Origin: Rubrobacter indicoceani
GTDB lineage: Bacteria; Actinomycetota; Rubrobacteria; Rubrobacterales; Rubrobacteraceae
Assembly (NCBI RefSeq): GCF_003568865.1
Contig: NZ_CP031115.1
Coordinates: 1,488,001 to 1,552,000 of the forward strand
Length of the DNA: 64,000 nt
Reading direction: 5' to 3'
Part shown: positions 27,886 through 35,744 of the stretch, one piece after another
How the letters are laid out: every line of letters starts with the position of its first letter
Position numbering within the stretch: position 1 is the stretch's first letter
Notes under the pieces: generated by a model
The model's database searches: none
What the model was told of the DNA's origin: nothing
The model's input: the letters and a program-made list of their open reading frames with translations, nothing else
Position numbers and translations under genes: made by a program

Positions 27886-28329
27886 CTATCGGGCTTCAAC
27901 CGCCTCTTCGACCGCCTCTATCTGAGAGGCGTCGGCATCCTTCATGCCGTGTCCCTCCTCGGCGAGCGAGCGTATCCTCTCCGGGCTTGAGAGTTCCGCC
28001 TCCCGCACCCCGAGTTGCTCGTAGCGGGTCTCGGTCCGGTCTATGCGCTCCTCTACGGTCATGACCCGCTCCCGCGTGTCGGCGGCGACGTCGTGCAGGT
28101 ACACGCTCCCGAACATCAGCAGGGCCGGAACGACGACGAGCAGAATAAAGCTTCTTCTGCGCCGGGCGGCGTCTCTTCTCTCGCGCAGCTCACGACCCCG
28201 GCGCTCGCGCTCGACTTTCCGCCGGACGTCCGTTTCCGGCGGTCGGGCCGGGGCCGGGTAGCCGCCGTGATCCCGGTAGCCGCCGTGATCCCGGTAGCCG
28301 CCGTAGTCCCGGTAGTTCGGGGCGGCCAC
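27886..28329 (-). CDS. ftsL: FtsL/DivIC-like division protein with N-terminal hexapeptide repeats
   Basis: 147 residues between rsmH and ftsI, the fixed place of ftsL. Layout: a Tyr/Gly-rich N-terminus with near-perfect six-residue repeats (YRDYGG, YRDHGG, YRDHGG), a highly basic stretch, one transmembrane helix (FILLVVVPALLMFGSVYL, about residue 60-78), then a short coiled coil (VMTVEERIDRTETRYEQL) and the SSPERIRSLAEE motif typical of FtsL/DivIC. FtsL proteins are scaffolds with little sequence conservation, so the name rests on position and topology. GTG start shares one base with the rsmH stop. Confidence 0.8.
   Translation of the reverse strand: MAAPNYRDYGGYRDHGGYRDHGGYPAPARPPETDVRRKVERERRGRELRERRDAARRRRSFILLVVVPALLMFGSVYLHDVAADTRERVMTVEERIDRTETRYEQLGVREAELSSPERIRSLAEEGHGMKDADASQIEAVEEAVEAR
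28258..28311. repeat. Three 18-bp tandem repeats inside ftsL
   Basis: Two identical copies of GTAGCCGCCGTGATCCCG at 28258-28275 and 28276-28293, and a third copy with two changes at 28294-28311, followed by a partial copy. They encode the six-residue repeat at the FtsL N-terminus and could vary in number by slippage without breaking the frame. Confidence 0.9.
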
Positions 28330-29300
28330 TAGACCCCCTCTTCTTTCTCAAGGGCGCCGACCGGCTCCGAAGTACGGAGTGCCGTCCTCATCCTCGCCGA
28401 CGCGCTTCTCGGGTTCGCCTCCACCTCGGCCTCGGACGGCTTGACAACCTTCCCGCGCCGGAGCGTCGCCTTCGCCCCGCAGACGCACACCGGAAGCTCC
28501 GGTGGACACACGCAGCGTCCTTCCCGGCCCGCGATAAACCGCTTCACCATCCGGTCCTCGCCGGAGTGAAACGAGATAACGACGAGCCGTCCGCCCGGAA
28601 CGAGCATCCTCTCCGCCGCAAAGAGAGCGCGTTCAAGCGACCCAAGCTCGTCGTTCACGTAGACTCGTACCGCCTGAAACACCCTCTTCGACGGGTTTCC
28701 GCCGCGCTCCTTCCAGCCCACGGCGTTCCGCACGGCTTCCGCAAGCTCCACCGTCGTCGCGAGCGGTCGGAGGCTCACCACCGCTCGTGCGATGCGACCG
28801 GCCTCACCCCGCCTCACGTCCCCGTACTCAACGAGAACATCCGCTATTCTCTCTGGCTCCGCCGAGTTCAGAAACTCCGCCGCCGACTCGCCCCGCGTCG
28901 GGTCCATCCGCATGTCGAGCGGCCCGGCGTTCGAGTAACTGAAGCCGCGCTCCGCATCGTCTATCTGAAAGCTCGAAAGCCCGAGGTCAAAGAGAACCCC
29001 GTCCGCCCGCACACCCTCTCTATGGAGACCTTCAAGGATCTCATCGTAGGTTCCGGCGACAAAAGTGAAGCGTCGGTCTCGTAAGAGTCCCGACGCTCTC
29101 TCGGCGGCCTGTGGGTCCCGGTCTATCCCGAAGACCCGGCAGCCGGGCGGCGCCTCCTCCAGCATCAGCCGCGAATGCCCGCCCCCGCCGAAGGTCGCAT
29201 CCACCAGAACGCCTGCCTCTTCGGAAACAAGCGCCTCGACCGCCTCCCGGTAAAGTACGGGGACGTGGCCGCCGAAGTCGCCCGGACCGTGCGCGTCCAT
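28329..29300 (-). CDS. rsmH: 16S rRNA (cytosine-1402-N4) methyltransferase
   Basis: SAM-dependent enzyme (formerly MraW) methylating C1402 in the ribosomal P site. SAM motif LVDATFGGGGHSRLML near the N-terminus; later ISFHSGEDRMVKRFI is a family signature. A Cys-rich patch near the end (CVCPPELPVCVCGA) is common in actinobacterial and Gram-positive members. The ATG at 29300 shares a base with the mraZ stop (TGATG); the upstream extension of the frame lies inside mraZ. 323 residues. Confidence 0.95.
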   Translation of the reverse strand: MDAHGPGDFGGHVPVLYREAVEALVSEEAGVLVDATFGGGGHSRLMLEEAPPGCRVFGIDRDPQAAERASGLLRDRRFTFVAGTYDEILEGLHREGVRADGVLFDLGLSSFQIDDAERGFSYSNAGPLDMRMDPTRGESAAEFLNSAEPERIADVLVEYGDVRRGEAGRIARAVVSLRPLATTVELAEAVRNAVGWKERGGNPSKRVFQAVRVYVNDELGSLERALFAAERMLVPGGRLVVISFHSGEDRMVKRFIAGREGRCVCPPELPVCVCGAKATLRRGKVVKPSEAEVEANPRSASARMRTALRTSEPVGALEKEEGV

Positions 29301-29755
29301 CACGCCCCCGGCTCCCGTCCGGCGAACCCCTCGACGATCTCCGCGAAGCTCTCGTCCGCCTCGGAGACGTACCGGTCCCACTCGTTTGTGTCCCAGATCT
29401 CCAGCCGGTCGTCCACGCCCGTGATCGTTACGTCCTTCGTCAACCCGGCGTACCCGGCGAGCTTCGTCGGGAGCAGCACCCGCCCCTGACGGTCGAGCGT
29501 CGCCTCGAAAGCCATCGAGAAAAACATCCGTGAGAGCTGCCGCCCCCGAGAGGTGAGATCCGCGTTCATCTTTATGTTCGATTTGAATACAGCCCACTCC
29601 TCAGGAGGAAACGCGAACAGACAGCGATCCACGCCCTTCGTTATCACGATCCCACCCTCGAAATAGGGTCGGAGACGGGAAGGTAGCGTAAGCCGCCCCT
29701 TCTCATCCAGCGTGTGTTCGTACTCGCCTAACAGGGCCAGGGTAGTGCCTCCCAC
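29300..29755 (-). CDS. mraZ: MraZ transcriptional regulator
   Basis: DNA-binding regulator of the division cluster; forms a ring of AbrB-like folds that binds GTGGG repeats upstream of itself. Two copies of the core are visible: LGEYEHTLDEKGRLTLPSRL and FEATLDRQGRVLLPTKLAG. From the GTG at 29755 it has 151 residues with an unusual N-terminus (MGGTTLAL). A CTG at 29740, seven bases after GGAGG, would give MALLGEYEH, closer to typical MraZ proteins; the start is therefore open. First gene of the dcw cluster. Confidence 0.93.
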   Translation of the reverse strand: MGGTTLALLGEYEHTLDEKGRLTLPSRLRPYFEGGIVITKGVDRCLFAFPPEEWAVFKSNIKMNADLTSRGRQLSRMFFSMAFEATLDRQGRVLLPTKLAGYAGLTKDVTITGVDDRLEIWDTNEWDRYVSEADESFAEIVEGFAGREPGA

Positions 29756-29775
29756 TACGTTCCACTTTGACCCAC
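29751..29775 (-). promoter_or_regulatory. Three MraZ boxes (GTGGG repeats)
   Basis: On the minus strand GTGGG, GTGGA and GTGGG occur at 29775-29771, 29765-29761 and 29755-29751, each separated by 5 bases, giving an exact 10-bp period. Direct GTGGG repeats at this spacing are the known MraZ operator. The last box contains the annotated GTG start of mraZ itself, so binding would cover the start of translation as well as the early transcribed region. Confidence 0.8.
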
Positions 29776-29790
29776 TACGCCGGAAATTCT

Positions 29791-29819
29791 TGCATATGCC
29801 GGGGAAACCCGCAATTCAA
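29791..29819 (-). promoter_or_regulatory. Predicted promoter of mraZ / dcw cluster
   Basis: TTGAAT (29819-29814) and TATGCA (29796-29791) are separated by 17 bases on the minus strand. Transcription would start about 10 bases upstream of the first MraZ box, fitting autorepression. The -10 is a partial match, so confidence is moderate. Confidence 0.4.
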
Positions 29820-29899
29820 GCCGCTCAGATGAGCCTGATCCGACAGATTTGATGCTTTATATTCTTTTTTACCCTCCCCTATAGGGTATTGGTCCCCCT

Positions 29900-30125
29900 C
29901 TAGATATCCCGGGTTTGCTTTGGGGGGACGGAACTTCTCGGGGGTGGGTGAGGTGAGCGGGAGCGTAACCTGGTGTGGGTGGAGCGGCTTGGGGCACACT
30001 ATGTTGTGCTTGTTGAGAATTGCGTTGGGGAGGCCGGGGTATTCAGGGGTGGGGTTTCGGCTGCAGGGTCACAGGGACGGTTGTTTGAGGGGTGTTCTTC
30101 GGGGGTTCAGGGAGAAGAAGAGAAG
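29900..30125 (-). other. C-rich, G-poor untranslated stretch after tRNA-Met (possible rut site)
   Basis: Between tRNA-Met and mraZ there are about 370 bp without a convincing gene. Read on the minus strand, the part next to the tRNA is rich in C and A and poor in G (for example CTTCTCTTCTTCTCCCTGAA, then repeated ACCCC and CCCCAC runs). No stable terminator hairpin is seen. A long C>G bubble behind a transcription unit is the hallmark of a Rho utilisation site, so Rho-dependent termination of the tRNA transcript is the best guess. Short open frames here lack ribosome sites and family resemblance. Confidence 0.4.
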
Positions 30126-30199
30126 TGGGTCCACCAGGGCTCGAACCTGGGACCGTCCGATTATGAGTCGGATGCTCTAACCGACTGAGCTATGGACCC
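30126..30199 (-). tRNA. tRNA-Met (CAT anticodon)
   Basis: Cloverleaf of 74 nt: acceptor GGGTCCA/TGGACCC, D-arm GCTCAGTCGGTTAGAGC, anticodon stem CCGAC/.TCGG around loop CTCATAA, T-arm with GGTTCGAGCC, discriminator A. The D-arm and loop resemble elongator tRNA-Met. A tRNA-Ile2 whose C34 is modified to lysidine also has CAT and cannot be fully excluded. The 3' CCA is not encoded. Confidence 0.92.
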
Positions 30200-30224
30200 A
30201 CGCCTGCGGGGCTTTTCGCCCCAG

Positions 30225-30297
30225 CTCCCCCGGCTGGACTCGAACCAGCAACCCTCTGATTAACAGTCAGATGCTCTGCCTATTGAGCTACAGGGGA
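30225..30297 (-). tRNA. tRNA-Asn (GTT anticodon)
   Basis: Cloverleaf of 73 nt: acceptor TCCCCTG/CGGGGGA, D-arm GCTCAATAGGCAGAGC, anticodon loop CTGTTAA (GTT), T-arm GCTGGTTCGAGTCCAGC, discriminator G. The 3' CCA is not encoded. 25 bp upstream of tRNA-Met, with a GC hairpin (GGGGCGAAAAGCCCC) in the spacer that may help processing. Confidence 0.94.
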
Positions 30298-30309
30298 AGG
30301 CAGGGGAAG

Positions 30310-30338
30310 ATTATACGGGGAAGATCGCCGGGCTTCAA
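30310..30338 (-). promoter_or_regulatory. Promoter of the tRNA-Asn/tRNA-Met unit
   Basis: TTGAAG (30338-30333) and a perfect TATAAT (30315-30310) separated by 17 bases on the minus strand. It lies directly after the dnaG stop and about 13 bases upstream of the tRNA-Asn 5' end, so the tRNAs need not depend on read-through from dnaG. Confidence 0.75.
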
Positions 30339-30342
30339 GAAA

Positions 30343-32181
30343 TCAGGAGGGCGCTGATGTGTTGATCGCGCCCTTGAGCCGCAGAACTTCGAGGTGGAGT
30401 TGTTCTTTAAGGTCGAAGTCCCGGGTTGTTCTCATGCGGTTCTGGCGGGAGAGTATGGCGAGCCGGAGCCACGCCGCGCGCATCGAAGCTTCGTCTTTGA
30501 ACAGGTTCTCTCCCCTGCTGGAGAGCCTGCCGATGTGGTCCATGAAGGGCCGGGCTTCCCCGTCCGCCGGGAGCGTCCTGAGCTCTTCGTGGACGTGTCT
30601 GGCGAGGAGCGCGAAAAGCTGCCCCTGACCGGACGTGGCGAAGTCCTGCGGCATAAGGACAAGCGTCTCCGGGGCTTCCGGCTCCAGCTCGACGCCGCCC
30701 TCTATAAGTTCAGCGGCGGAATCCGGCGCGGCGAGGATAAAGGCGAGAACGTCCAGCCCGGCCTGGTCGAAGGGGCTGGTCCGGGGTTTTTCGCCGCCCC
30801 CGAGGCTGTTCGATGCGTCTCTTCCGCCCGAACGTCGGTCGGCCCTGGGCGGCAGGAGTTCCTCCACCCTCACACCGAGATGCTCGCTTGCGACCCGCGC
30901 GGCGTCGTTTCTCATCACGGGGTCGTCCATGCTCTGCACGAGGCTCTTCGCCCAGGGCAGGAGGCGGGATTTACTCGCCGCGCTGCCGCCGCTCTGCCCG
31001 GCGAGCGCGGTCTGAAGCAGGTACTCGACTATCGGAACGGAACGGTCCAGCTGCTCCCGAAAATCCGCCTCCGAGTGTTCTTTAAGCCAGTCGGCCGGGT
31101 CTTTGGTCAGCGGGACCATCCTGAGGTCTATCTGCAGTTGCGCCGCCGCCGCCGGGAGGGAGGATCCCGGATCCCGGCTCAGAGCTTCGGGGTCGGCGAG
31201 GCGCGAGGCGGCCCGGTTTCCGGCGTCGTCGGGGTCGAAGATAGCGTAGACCCGGTCGGTGTGCCTGCCGAAGTACCGACCGAGGATCTTGAGATGGGCG
31301 GGCGTCGCCGCCGTGCCCAGCGTCGCGGCGGCGTTTTTTATGCCGGCCTGATACATCATTAGAACGTCCGTGTAACCCTCGACAAGGATTGCGGCGCTTT
31401 CCCGGCGGATATGCTCCGTTACCTGCGGGAACCCGTAGAGCAGGTTCCGCTTGTCGAAGACTTCGGTCTCCGGAGAGTTGAGATACTTCGGGCCGTCATC
31501 CCCCATCGCCCGCCCGCCAAAGCCGACGATCTTGCCCCGCCTGTCCGAGATCGGGAACATCACCCTGCCCGCAAAACGCTCCCCGCCACCGCTCGACAAC
31601 AACCCCGCAGCGTCGAGGTCCCCGCGTCCGATGTCGTACCTCCCGGCGGCCCGCATCAAAGCACCCCGACCCCTCGGCATGGCGTACCCCAGCCTGAATT
31701 CTTCTATAGTAGAATGCGTGAAACCTCGCGATTTCAGGTACTTTCGGGCCTCTTCAGCGTGTGGGGAATCGGAGGCCGTAAGGGTTTTGTGGTAGTAGGC
31801 GGCGGCGAGGGACAGAGCGCGGAGGACGGCCTTGCGGCGGGACTGGCGTTTCTTGGCGGCTTCGGCGTCGGAGCGGGAGCCTTCGAATTCGAGCTCGATG
31901 TTGCTGCGTTCGGCGAGGTAGGTTACGGCTTCGGAAAAGGGCAGGTCTTTCAGGTCGGAGACGAGCTTGATGGCATCACCGCCGCGCTGGCAGCCGAAGC
32001 AGTAGTAGAAACCCTGCTCCGGAGTTACGCCGAAGGAGGGAGATTTTTCATCGTGGTCGGGGTAGGGGCAGAGGCCGACGAAGCGTTGTCCCTGGCGGCG
32101 GAGCGCGGTGAACTCCGAGGCAACCTCGATGATATCGGCGGTCTCTTTGACCCTCTCGATGCTCGACTGTGAGATCCTCAC
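30343..32181 (-). CDS. dnaG: DNA primase
   Basis: Makes RNA primers at the replication fork. N-terminal CHC2 zinc-binding domain (GLCPYPDHDEKSPSF ... YYCFGCQRGGD); a primase core with the TOPRIM motifs AILVEGYTDVLMMYQ and YAIFDPDDAGNRAA; and a C-terminal helical helicase-interaction region. 612 residues, normal. GTG start, seven bases after GGGGAG. About 145 bp separate it from dgt, with no obvious gene between. Confidence 0.95.
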   Translation of the reverse strand: MRISQSSIERVKETADIIEVASEFTALRRQGQRFVGLCPYPDHDEKSPSFGVTPEQGFYYCFGCQRGGDAIKLVSDLKDLPFSEAVTYLAERSNIELEFEGSRSDAEAAKKRQSRRKAVLRALSLAAAYYHKTLTASDSPHAEEARKYLKSRGFTHSTIEEFRLGYAMPRGRGALMRAAGRYDIGRGDLDAAGLLSSGGGERFAGRVMFPISDRRGKIVGFGGRAMGDDGPKYLNSPETEVFDKRNLLYGFPQVTEHIRRESAAILVEGYTDVLMMYQAGIKNAAATLGTAATPAHLKILGRYFGRHTDRVYAIFDPDDAGNRAASRLADPEALSRDPGSSLPAAAAQLQIDLRMVPLTKDPADWLKEHSEADFREQLDRSVPIVEYLLQTALAGQSGGSAASKSRLLPWAKSLVQSMDDPVMRNDAARVASEHLGVRVEELLPPRADRRSGGRDASNSLGGGEKPRTSPFDQAGLDVLAFILAAPDSAAELIEGGVELEPEAPETLVLMPQDFATSGQGQLFALLARHVHEELRTLPADGEARPFMDHIGRLSSRGENLFKDEASMRAAWLRLAILSRQNRMRTTRDFDLKEQLHLEVLRLKGAINTSAPS

Positions 32182-32325
32182 CGCGCCTCTCCCCTTTCTC
32201 TGGATCTTCCACCGCTGCCCCGAAATCTTACTTTACGATCTCCGGTTGAAGTAGTCCCGTTGCGTATGTTGAAAGCGCTATCGGGCTCTGCGGGGGCGTC
32301 CCGGCGGCGCGCTCCGGGCGGCACC

Positions 32326-33291
32326 TCAGGCGAAGTCTTCGCCGCGCGGGACAAAGACCCGCCGGTAGGTCGAGATAGCGAAGCGGTCGGTCATTCCGGC
32401 GACGAAATCAACCGTCTCGGTCACGGGGTCGGGGTCGCTCGAACGGCGTTCTTCGGGGTGATCCAGAAAATACTCGAAGAGCGAGGCCACGACGCCCGCG
32501 GCCTTCCCGGTCTGGCGCGAGCGCGGGCTGCGGTAGACGTGGTCGAAGAGCCACGCGCGAAGTTCCAGCAGGGCCGCCAGAACACCGTCCGAGAGGGAGA
32601 TGTATCCGCGCTCCCGTGAGGTCAGGATCATATCCCGAACGAGCGTGTCTATGCGCTGGCTCATCTTTTCCCCGAGGATCTCTATCGGGCGGGCGGGCAG
32701 GCTCTCCGCCGATATGACCCCGGCGCGAAGCGCATCGTCCACGTCGTGGTTTACGTAGGCGATGCGGTCAGCGGTCTGGACGATCGCACCCTCGTGCGTC
32801 GCGGGCCTGCCGGAGCCGGTGTGGTTCAGGATGCCGTTCCGGACTTCTTCGGTCAGGTTCAGCCCGGCTCCGTCGCGCTCCAGATGGTCCACGACCCGCA
32901 GCGAGTGGATGTTGTGCCGAAACGTCCGGCCGTACGGCCTCAGGGCACGGCTGAGGGCTTCCTCTCCGGTGTGACCGAAGGGCGTGTGCCCGAGGTCGTG
33001 TCCGAGGGCGATGGCTTCGGTGAGATCCTCGTTTAAACCGAGCGACCGGGCGATGGTGCGCGAGACCTGCATCATCTCCAAAGTGTGGGTCAGGCGCGTT
33101 CGGTAGTGATCGCCATCCGGCGAGATAAAAACCTGCGTTTTGTGCATCAGCCGCCGAAAGGCTTTAGCATGTATTATGCGGTCACGATCACGCTGGAAGT
33201 CGTTTCTCACGCCGTCGGGTTTCTCCGGCCTGACACGCCCCGCCGAGACGGTGCAGGCTTTGAGGTTCGGGGGGGCGAGACCCTCCATCAT
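32326..33291 (-). CDS. dgt: Deoxyguanosinetriphosphate triphosphohydrolase-like protein
   Basis: HD-superfamily phosphohydrolase that removes triphosphate from dNTPs. Family motifs: RDRDRIIHAKAFRRLMHKTQV, YRTRLTHTLEMMQ, and the metal-binding ALGHDLGHTPFGHTGE. The ATG at 33291 overlaps the recO stop by 4 bp (321 residues); the longer frame to 33534 is recO antisense-frame sequence and is rejected. In Gram-positives this gene often neighbours dnaG, as here. Confidence 0.9.
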   Translation of the reverse strand: MMEGLAPPNLKACTVSAGRVRPEKPDGVRNDFQRDRDRIIHAKAFRRLMHKTQVFISPDGDHYRTRLTHTLEMMQVSRTIARSLGLNEDLTEAIALGHDLGHTPFGHTGEEALSRALRPYGRTFRHNIHSLRVVDHLERDGAGLNLTEEVRNGILNHTGSGRPATHEGAIVQTADRIAYVNHDVDDALRAGVISAESLPARPIEILGEKMSQRIDTLVRDMILTSRERGYISLSDGVLAALLELRAWLFDHVYRSPRSRQTGKAAGVVASLFEYFLDHPEERRSSDPDPVTETVDFVAGMTDRFAISTYRRVFVPRGEDFA

Positions 33292-34085
33292 CCCCGCGCC
33301 GCCCGGCGGCTTCGGTCCCCGAACCTTGCGACGTCGGAGCGGGTAACGAACTGACCCGACGGCGCGTGAGCCGCGATGTGGGACCGCACGACCCGCCGCA
33401 GCACCTCCCCGAGCTCTGCCGCCTTGGAGTTGGCCACGCCTTTCACGGAAGAGTTCACAAGCGTCCTGAGGCCGTCGAGGGTCTCCGGCGGGATGGCAAA
33501 CGAATCCCGCGATGCGACGGCGCAGCTTGCACACACCACGCCGCCGAGGTCGGGGGCGAAACGCAGGGGTGCTCTCGAGTCCGGCGAGTCGGAGGCTCCG
33601 GGTTCCCCTTCGCAGACAGGGCAGGCGTCGAGTTGCGGCGCGTATCCGGCCAGCACGGCGAGCTTCATCCCGAACGCGGCTTCAAGGACCTCGTAGCCGT
33701 CCGGCTCGGAGCTTTCGAGAACATCGAGGGCCTTGTAGAGAAGGTTGAAGACCCGCCGGTCGGCCTCGTCGCCGCCGGAGAGGGCGCGGATGTATCCGAC
33801 CATCTTCGCCGCCGAATCGAAGCGGGCAAGGTTCTCGCGGATGCCCTTGAAGCTGCGGAGCGTCTCGGCCTGCGTCAGCGTATCGAGGTTGCGCCCCTGA
33901 TAGGCCAGAAACTCAACGCAGGAGAGCGGCTCCAGCCTTGCGCCGAACTTCGACTTCGTGCGCCGGACACCCTTGGCTATAGTGGAGATAAGGCCGGTGT
34001 CGGTCGTGTAGAGGTCAAGGATGCGGTCGGCCTCACCGTAGCGAATGGACCGCAGGACGATGCCCCTACTCCTGTAGACCGCCAT
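33288..34085 (-). CDS. recO: DNA repair protein RecO
   Basis: Loads RecA with RecR on SSB-coated DNA during gap repair. N-terminal OB fold begins AVYRSRGIVLRSIRYGEADRILDLYT; central helical region; a zinc-binding pair of CxxC motifs (DACPVC and GVVCASC). 265 residues, usual. The ATG overlaps the deoC end by 20 bp. Confidence 0.92.
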   Translation of the reverse strand: MAVYRSRGIVLRSIRYGEADRILDLYTTDTGLISTIAKGVRRTKSKFGARLEPLSCVEFLAYQGRNLDTLTQAETLRSFKGIRENLARFDSAAKMVGYIRALSGGDEADRRVFNLLYKALDVLESSEPDGYEVLEAAFGMKLAVLAGYAPQLDACPVCEGEPGASDSPDSRAPLRFAPDLGGVVCASCAVASRDSFAIPPETLDGLRTLVNSSVKGVANSKAAELGEVLRRVVRSHIAAHAPSGQFVTRSDVARFGDRSRRAARG

Positions 34086-34767
34086 CTTCCGCTTCCTTCA
34101 TCACAGCAACGCTGGAGGACATCCCGAGCCTCGAAGCCCCGGCGTTCAGCATCTCAAGAGCGTCTTCGAGCGTCCGTATTCCACCCGAAGCCTTGACCGC
34201 AAGGCCGTCGGGGGCCTCTTCGCGCAGGAGCGCGACGTCCTCCGGGGTCGCCCCGCCCGGCCCGAAGCCCGTCGAGGTCTTTACGAAATCCGCGCCGCTC
34301 GCGGCGACTATCTGCGTCGCGAGCCGCTTCATCTTCTCGTTCAGAAAGCACGTCTCGATTATGACCTTGACCACGATATCGTTCAGGCCGTTGTTCATCG
34401 CGACGACGCTTACCTCCTGGTTGACGTTCGACAGCTCCTCGGCGACGTAGTTGAAGTTGCCCGAGAGAAACTGTGAGACGTTCATCACCACGTCGAGCTC
34501 GGAGGCTCCGCCCGTTATCGCATCACGAACCGCAGCGGCCTTCGCCGGGACGGTGTCGGCCCCGAACGGAAACGAGATAACCGTAGCGATCTTCACGTCT
34601 ACGCCGCGCAGCTCGTTCGCCGCGAGCCGGACGTAGCCGGGCGGGATGCAGACGGCGGCGAAATGATACTCGGCGGCCTCGGCACAGAGCTTCAGGATGT
34701 CCTTCTCCGTAATGTTCGGCTTGAGGAGGGTGTGATCCACCGTCTTCGCAAACTCCCTGACCCTCAT
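34066..34767 (-). CDS. deoC: Deoxyribose-phosphate aldolase
   Basis: Class I aldolase splitting 2-deoxyribose 5-phosphate to glyceraldehyde 3-phosphate and acetaldehyde in deoxynucleoside salvage. Schiff-base lysine in ADFVKTSTGFGPGGAT; second active lysine in AVKASGGIRT. N-terminus FAKTVDHTLLKPN is the family start. I chose the ATG at 34767 (MRVREFAKTVDHT; 233 residues) over the one five codons upstream. Sits with cdd, suggesting local grouping of nucleoside salvage. Confidence 0.92.
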   Translation of the reverse strand: MRVREFAKTVDHTLLKPNITEKDILKLCAEAAEYHFAAVCIPPGYVRLAANELRGVDVKIATVISFPFGADTVPAKAAAVRDAITGGASELDVVMNVSQFLSGNFNYVAEELSNVNQEVSVVAMNNGLNDIVVKVIIETCFLNEKMKRLATQIVAASGADFVKTSTGFGPGGATPEDVALLREEAPDGLAVKASGGIRTLEDALEMLNAGASRLGMSSSVAVMKEAEDGGLQE

Positions 34768-34838
34768 CGCCACGATCCACACACCTTACTAGACGCCTCT
34801 ACGACCCTTGCTCCGACTCTAACGCGAAACCGAAGCGA

Positions 34839-35744
34839 TTATAAACCGAGCCGCTCCAGAAACTGCGGGTTGCTTCGCCATCCCGGCGTAACCTTTACCT
34901 TCAGATCGAGATAGATTCTGACCCCGAGAAGACGCTCTACCTCCTGTCGAGCTTCAGTTCCGATTTTGCGGATGGTCTGTCCGTTTTTGCCGAGCACGAC
35001 CATACGCTGCGACTTCCGCTCGACGTGGAGGATGGCGTATATGACCGTTACGCTGTCTTTCTCCTCGACCTCGTCTATCTCGACCGCGACGGCGTGCGGA
35101 ATCTCTTCTCGCAGCGCGCTAAGGGCTTTTTCGCGGATAAACTCGGAGATTATAAAGCCTTCCGGGTAGTCCGTAACGACACCGTCGGGGAAATAGCGCG
35201 GGCCCTCCGGCAGAAGCGCGGTGATGGACTTCATCAGCGGTTTCGTGTTCAGGCCGGTGGTGGCGGAGAGCAGGTAGACCTCGTGCCAGGGTCGGATCTC
35301 GGAGAGTTCCTTTACCAGAGGTAGAGCTTCATCCTTGCGTTTGAGCAGATCAAGCTTGTTGAGGCAGGCGATGGCGGGGGTGTTGGTCGCGGATACAAGG
35401 TCTGCGACGTAGCGGTCTCCCTTCCCGAAACCGCTCTTCGCCTGCGAAGCGTCGAGGATAAAAAGGACCGCATCGGCTTCGGAGAGGCTCGATACAACCT
35501 GCTCCTGCATCCGCCGGCGCAGGGTATCCCGGGGCTTCTGCGAGCCGGGGGTGTCTATAAAGACGATCTGGAACCCGTCTCCGTTTCTGACGCCGCGCAC
35601 GGGATTTCGGGTTGTCTGCGGACGCGGCGAGGTGATCGAAACCTTCCGCCCGACGAGCCGGTTGACGAGCGTGCTCTTCCCCACGTTCGGCCGTCCGACC
35701 ACCGCTACGAAGCCGCTCCTGAAGCCATTGACAGCTTCCGTCAA
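34839..35744 (-). CDS. era: GTPase Era
   Basis: GTPase that binds the 3' end of 16S rRNA and acts in 30S assembly. G1 GRPNVGKSTLVNRLVG, G3 DTPGSQKPRD, G4 NKLDLL; a C-terminal KH domain (GKNGQTIRKIGTEARQEVE) contacts rRNA. 301 residues. TTG start overlaps the cdd stop (TTGA) and follows CGGAGTC. Co-occurrence with ybeY, cdd and dgkA is a widely conserved neighbourhood. Confidence 0.95.
   Translation of the reverse strand: MTEAVNGFRSGFVAVVGRPNVGKSTLVNRLVGRKVSITSPRPQTTRNPVRGVRNGDGFQIVFIDTPGSQKPRDTLRRRMQEQVVSSLSEADAVLFILDASQAKSGFGKGDRYVADLVSATNTPAIACLNKLDLLKRKDEALPLVKELSEIRPWHEVYLLSATTGLNTKPLMKSITALLPEGPRYFPDGVVTDYPEGFIISEFIREKALSALREEIPHAVAVEIDEVEEKDSVTVIYAILHVERKSQRMVVLGKNGQTIRKIGTEARQEVERLLGVRIYLDLKVKVTPGWRSNPQFLERLGL

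Noticed and set aside
28258-28320. CRISPR-like repeats
   Set aside because: The 18-bp units are directly adjacent without spacers and lie in frame inside ftsL, so they are a coding tandem repeat.
29775-29999. A 74-codon minus-strand frame upstream of mraZ
   Set aside because: Pro/Lys-rich with no family pattern, covers the likely mraZ promoter and operator, and sits in a C-rich untranslated stretch.
29920-30090. G-quadruplex element from the G-runs on the plus strand
   Set aside because: G-runs are scattered and uneven. The same base bias is better explained by a C-rich transcript from the minus strand, where transcription runs.
29756-30125. Possible RNase P RNA or tmRNA in the mraZ-tRNA gap
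   Set aside because: None of the conserved RNase P RNA core (GAGGAAAGTCC-like) or tmRNA ends (alanine-type acceptor halves) could be found on either strand.
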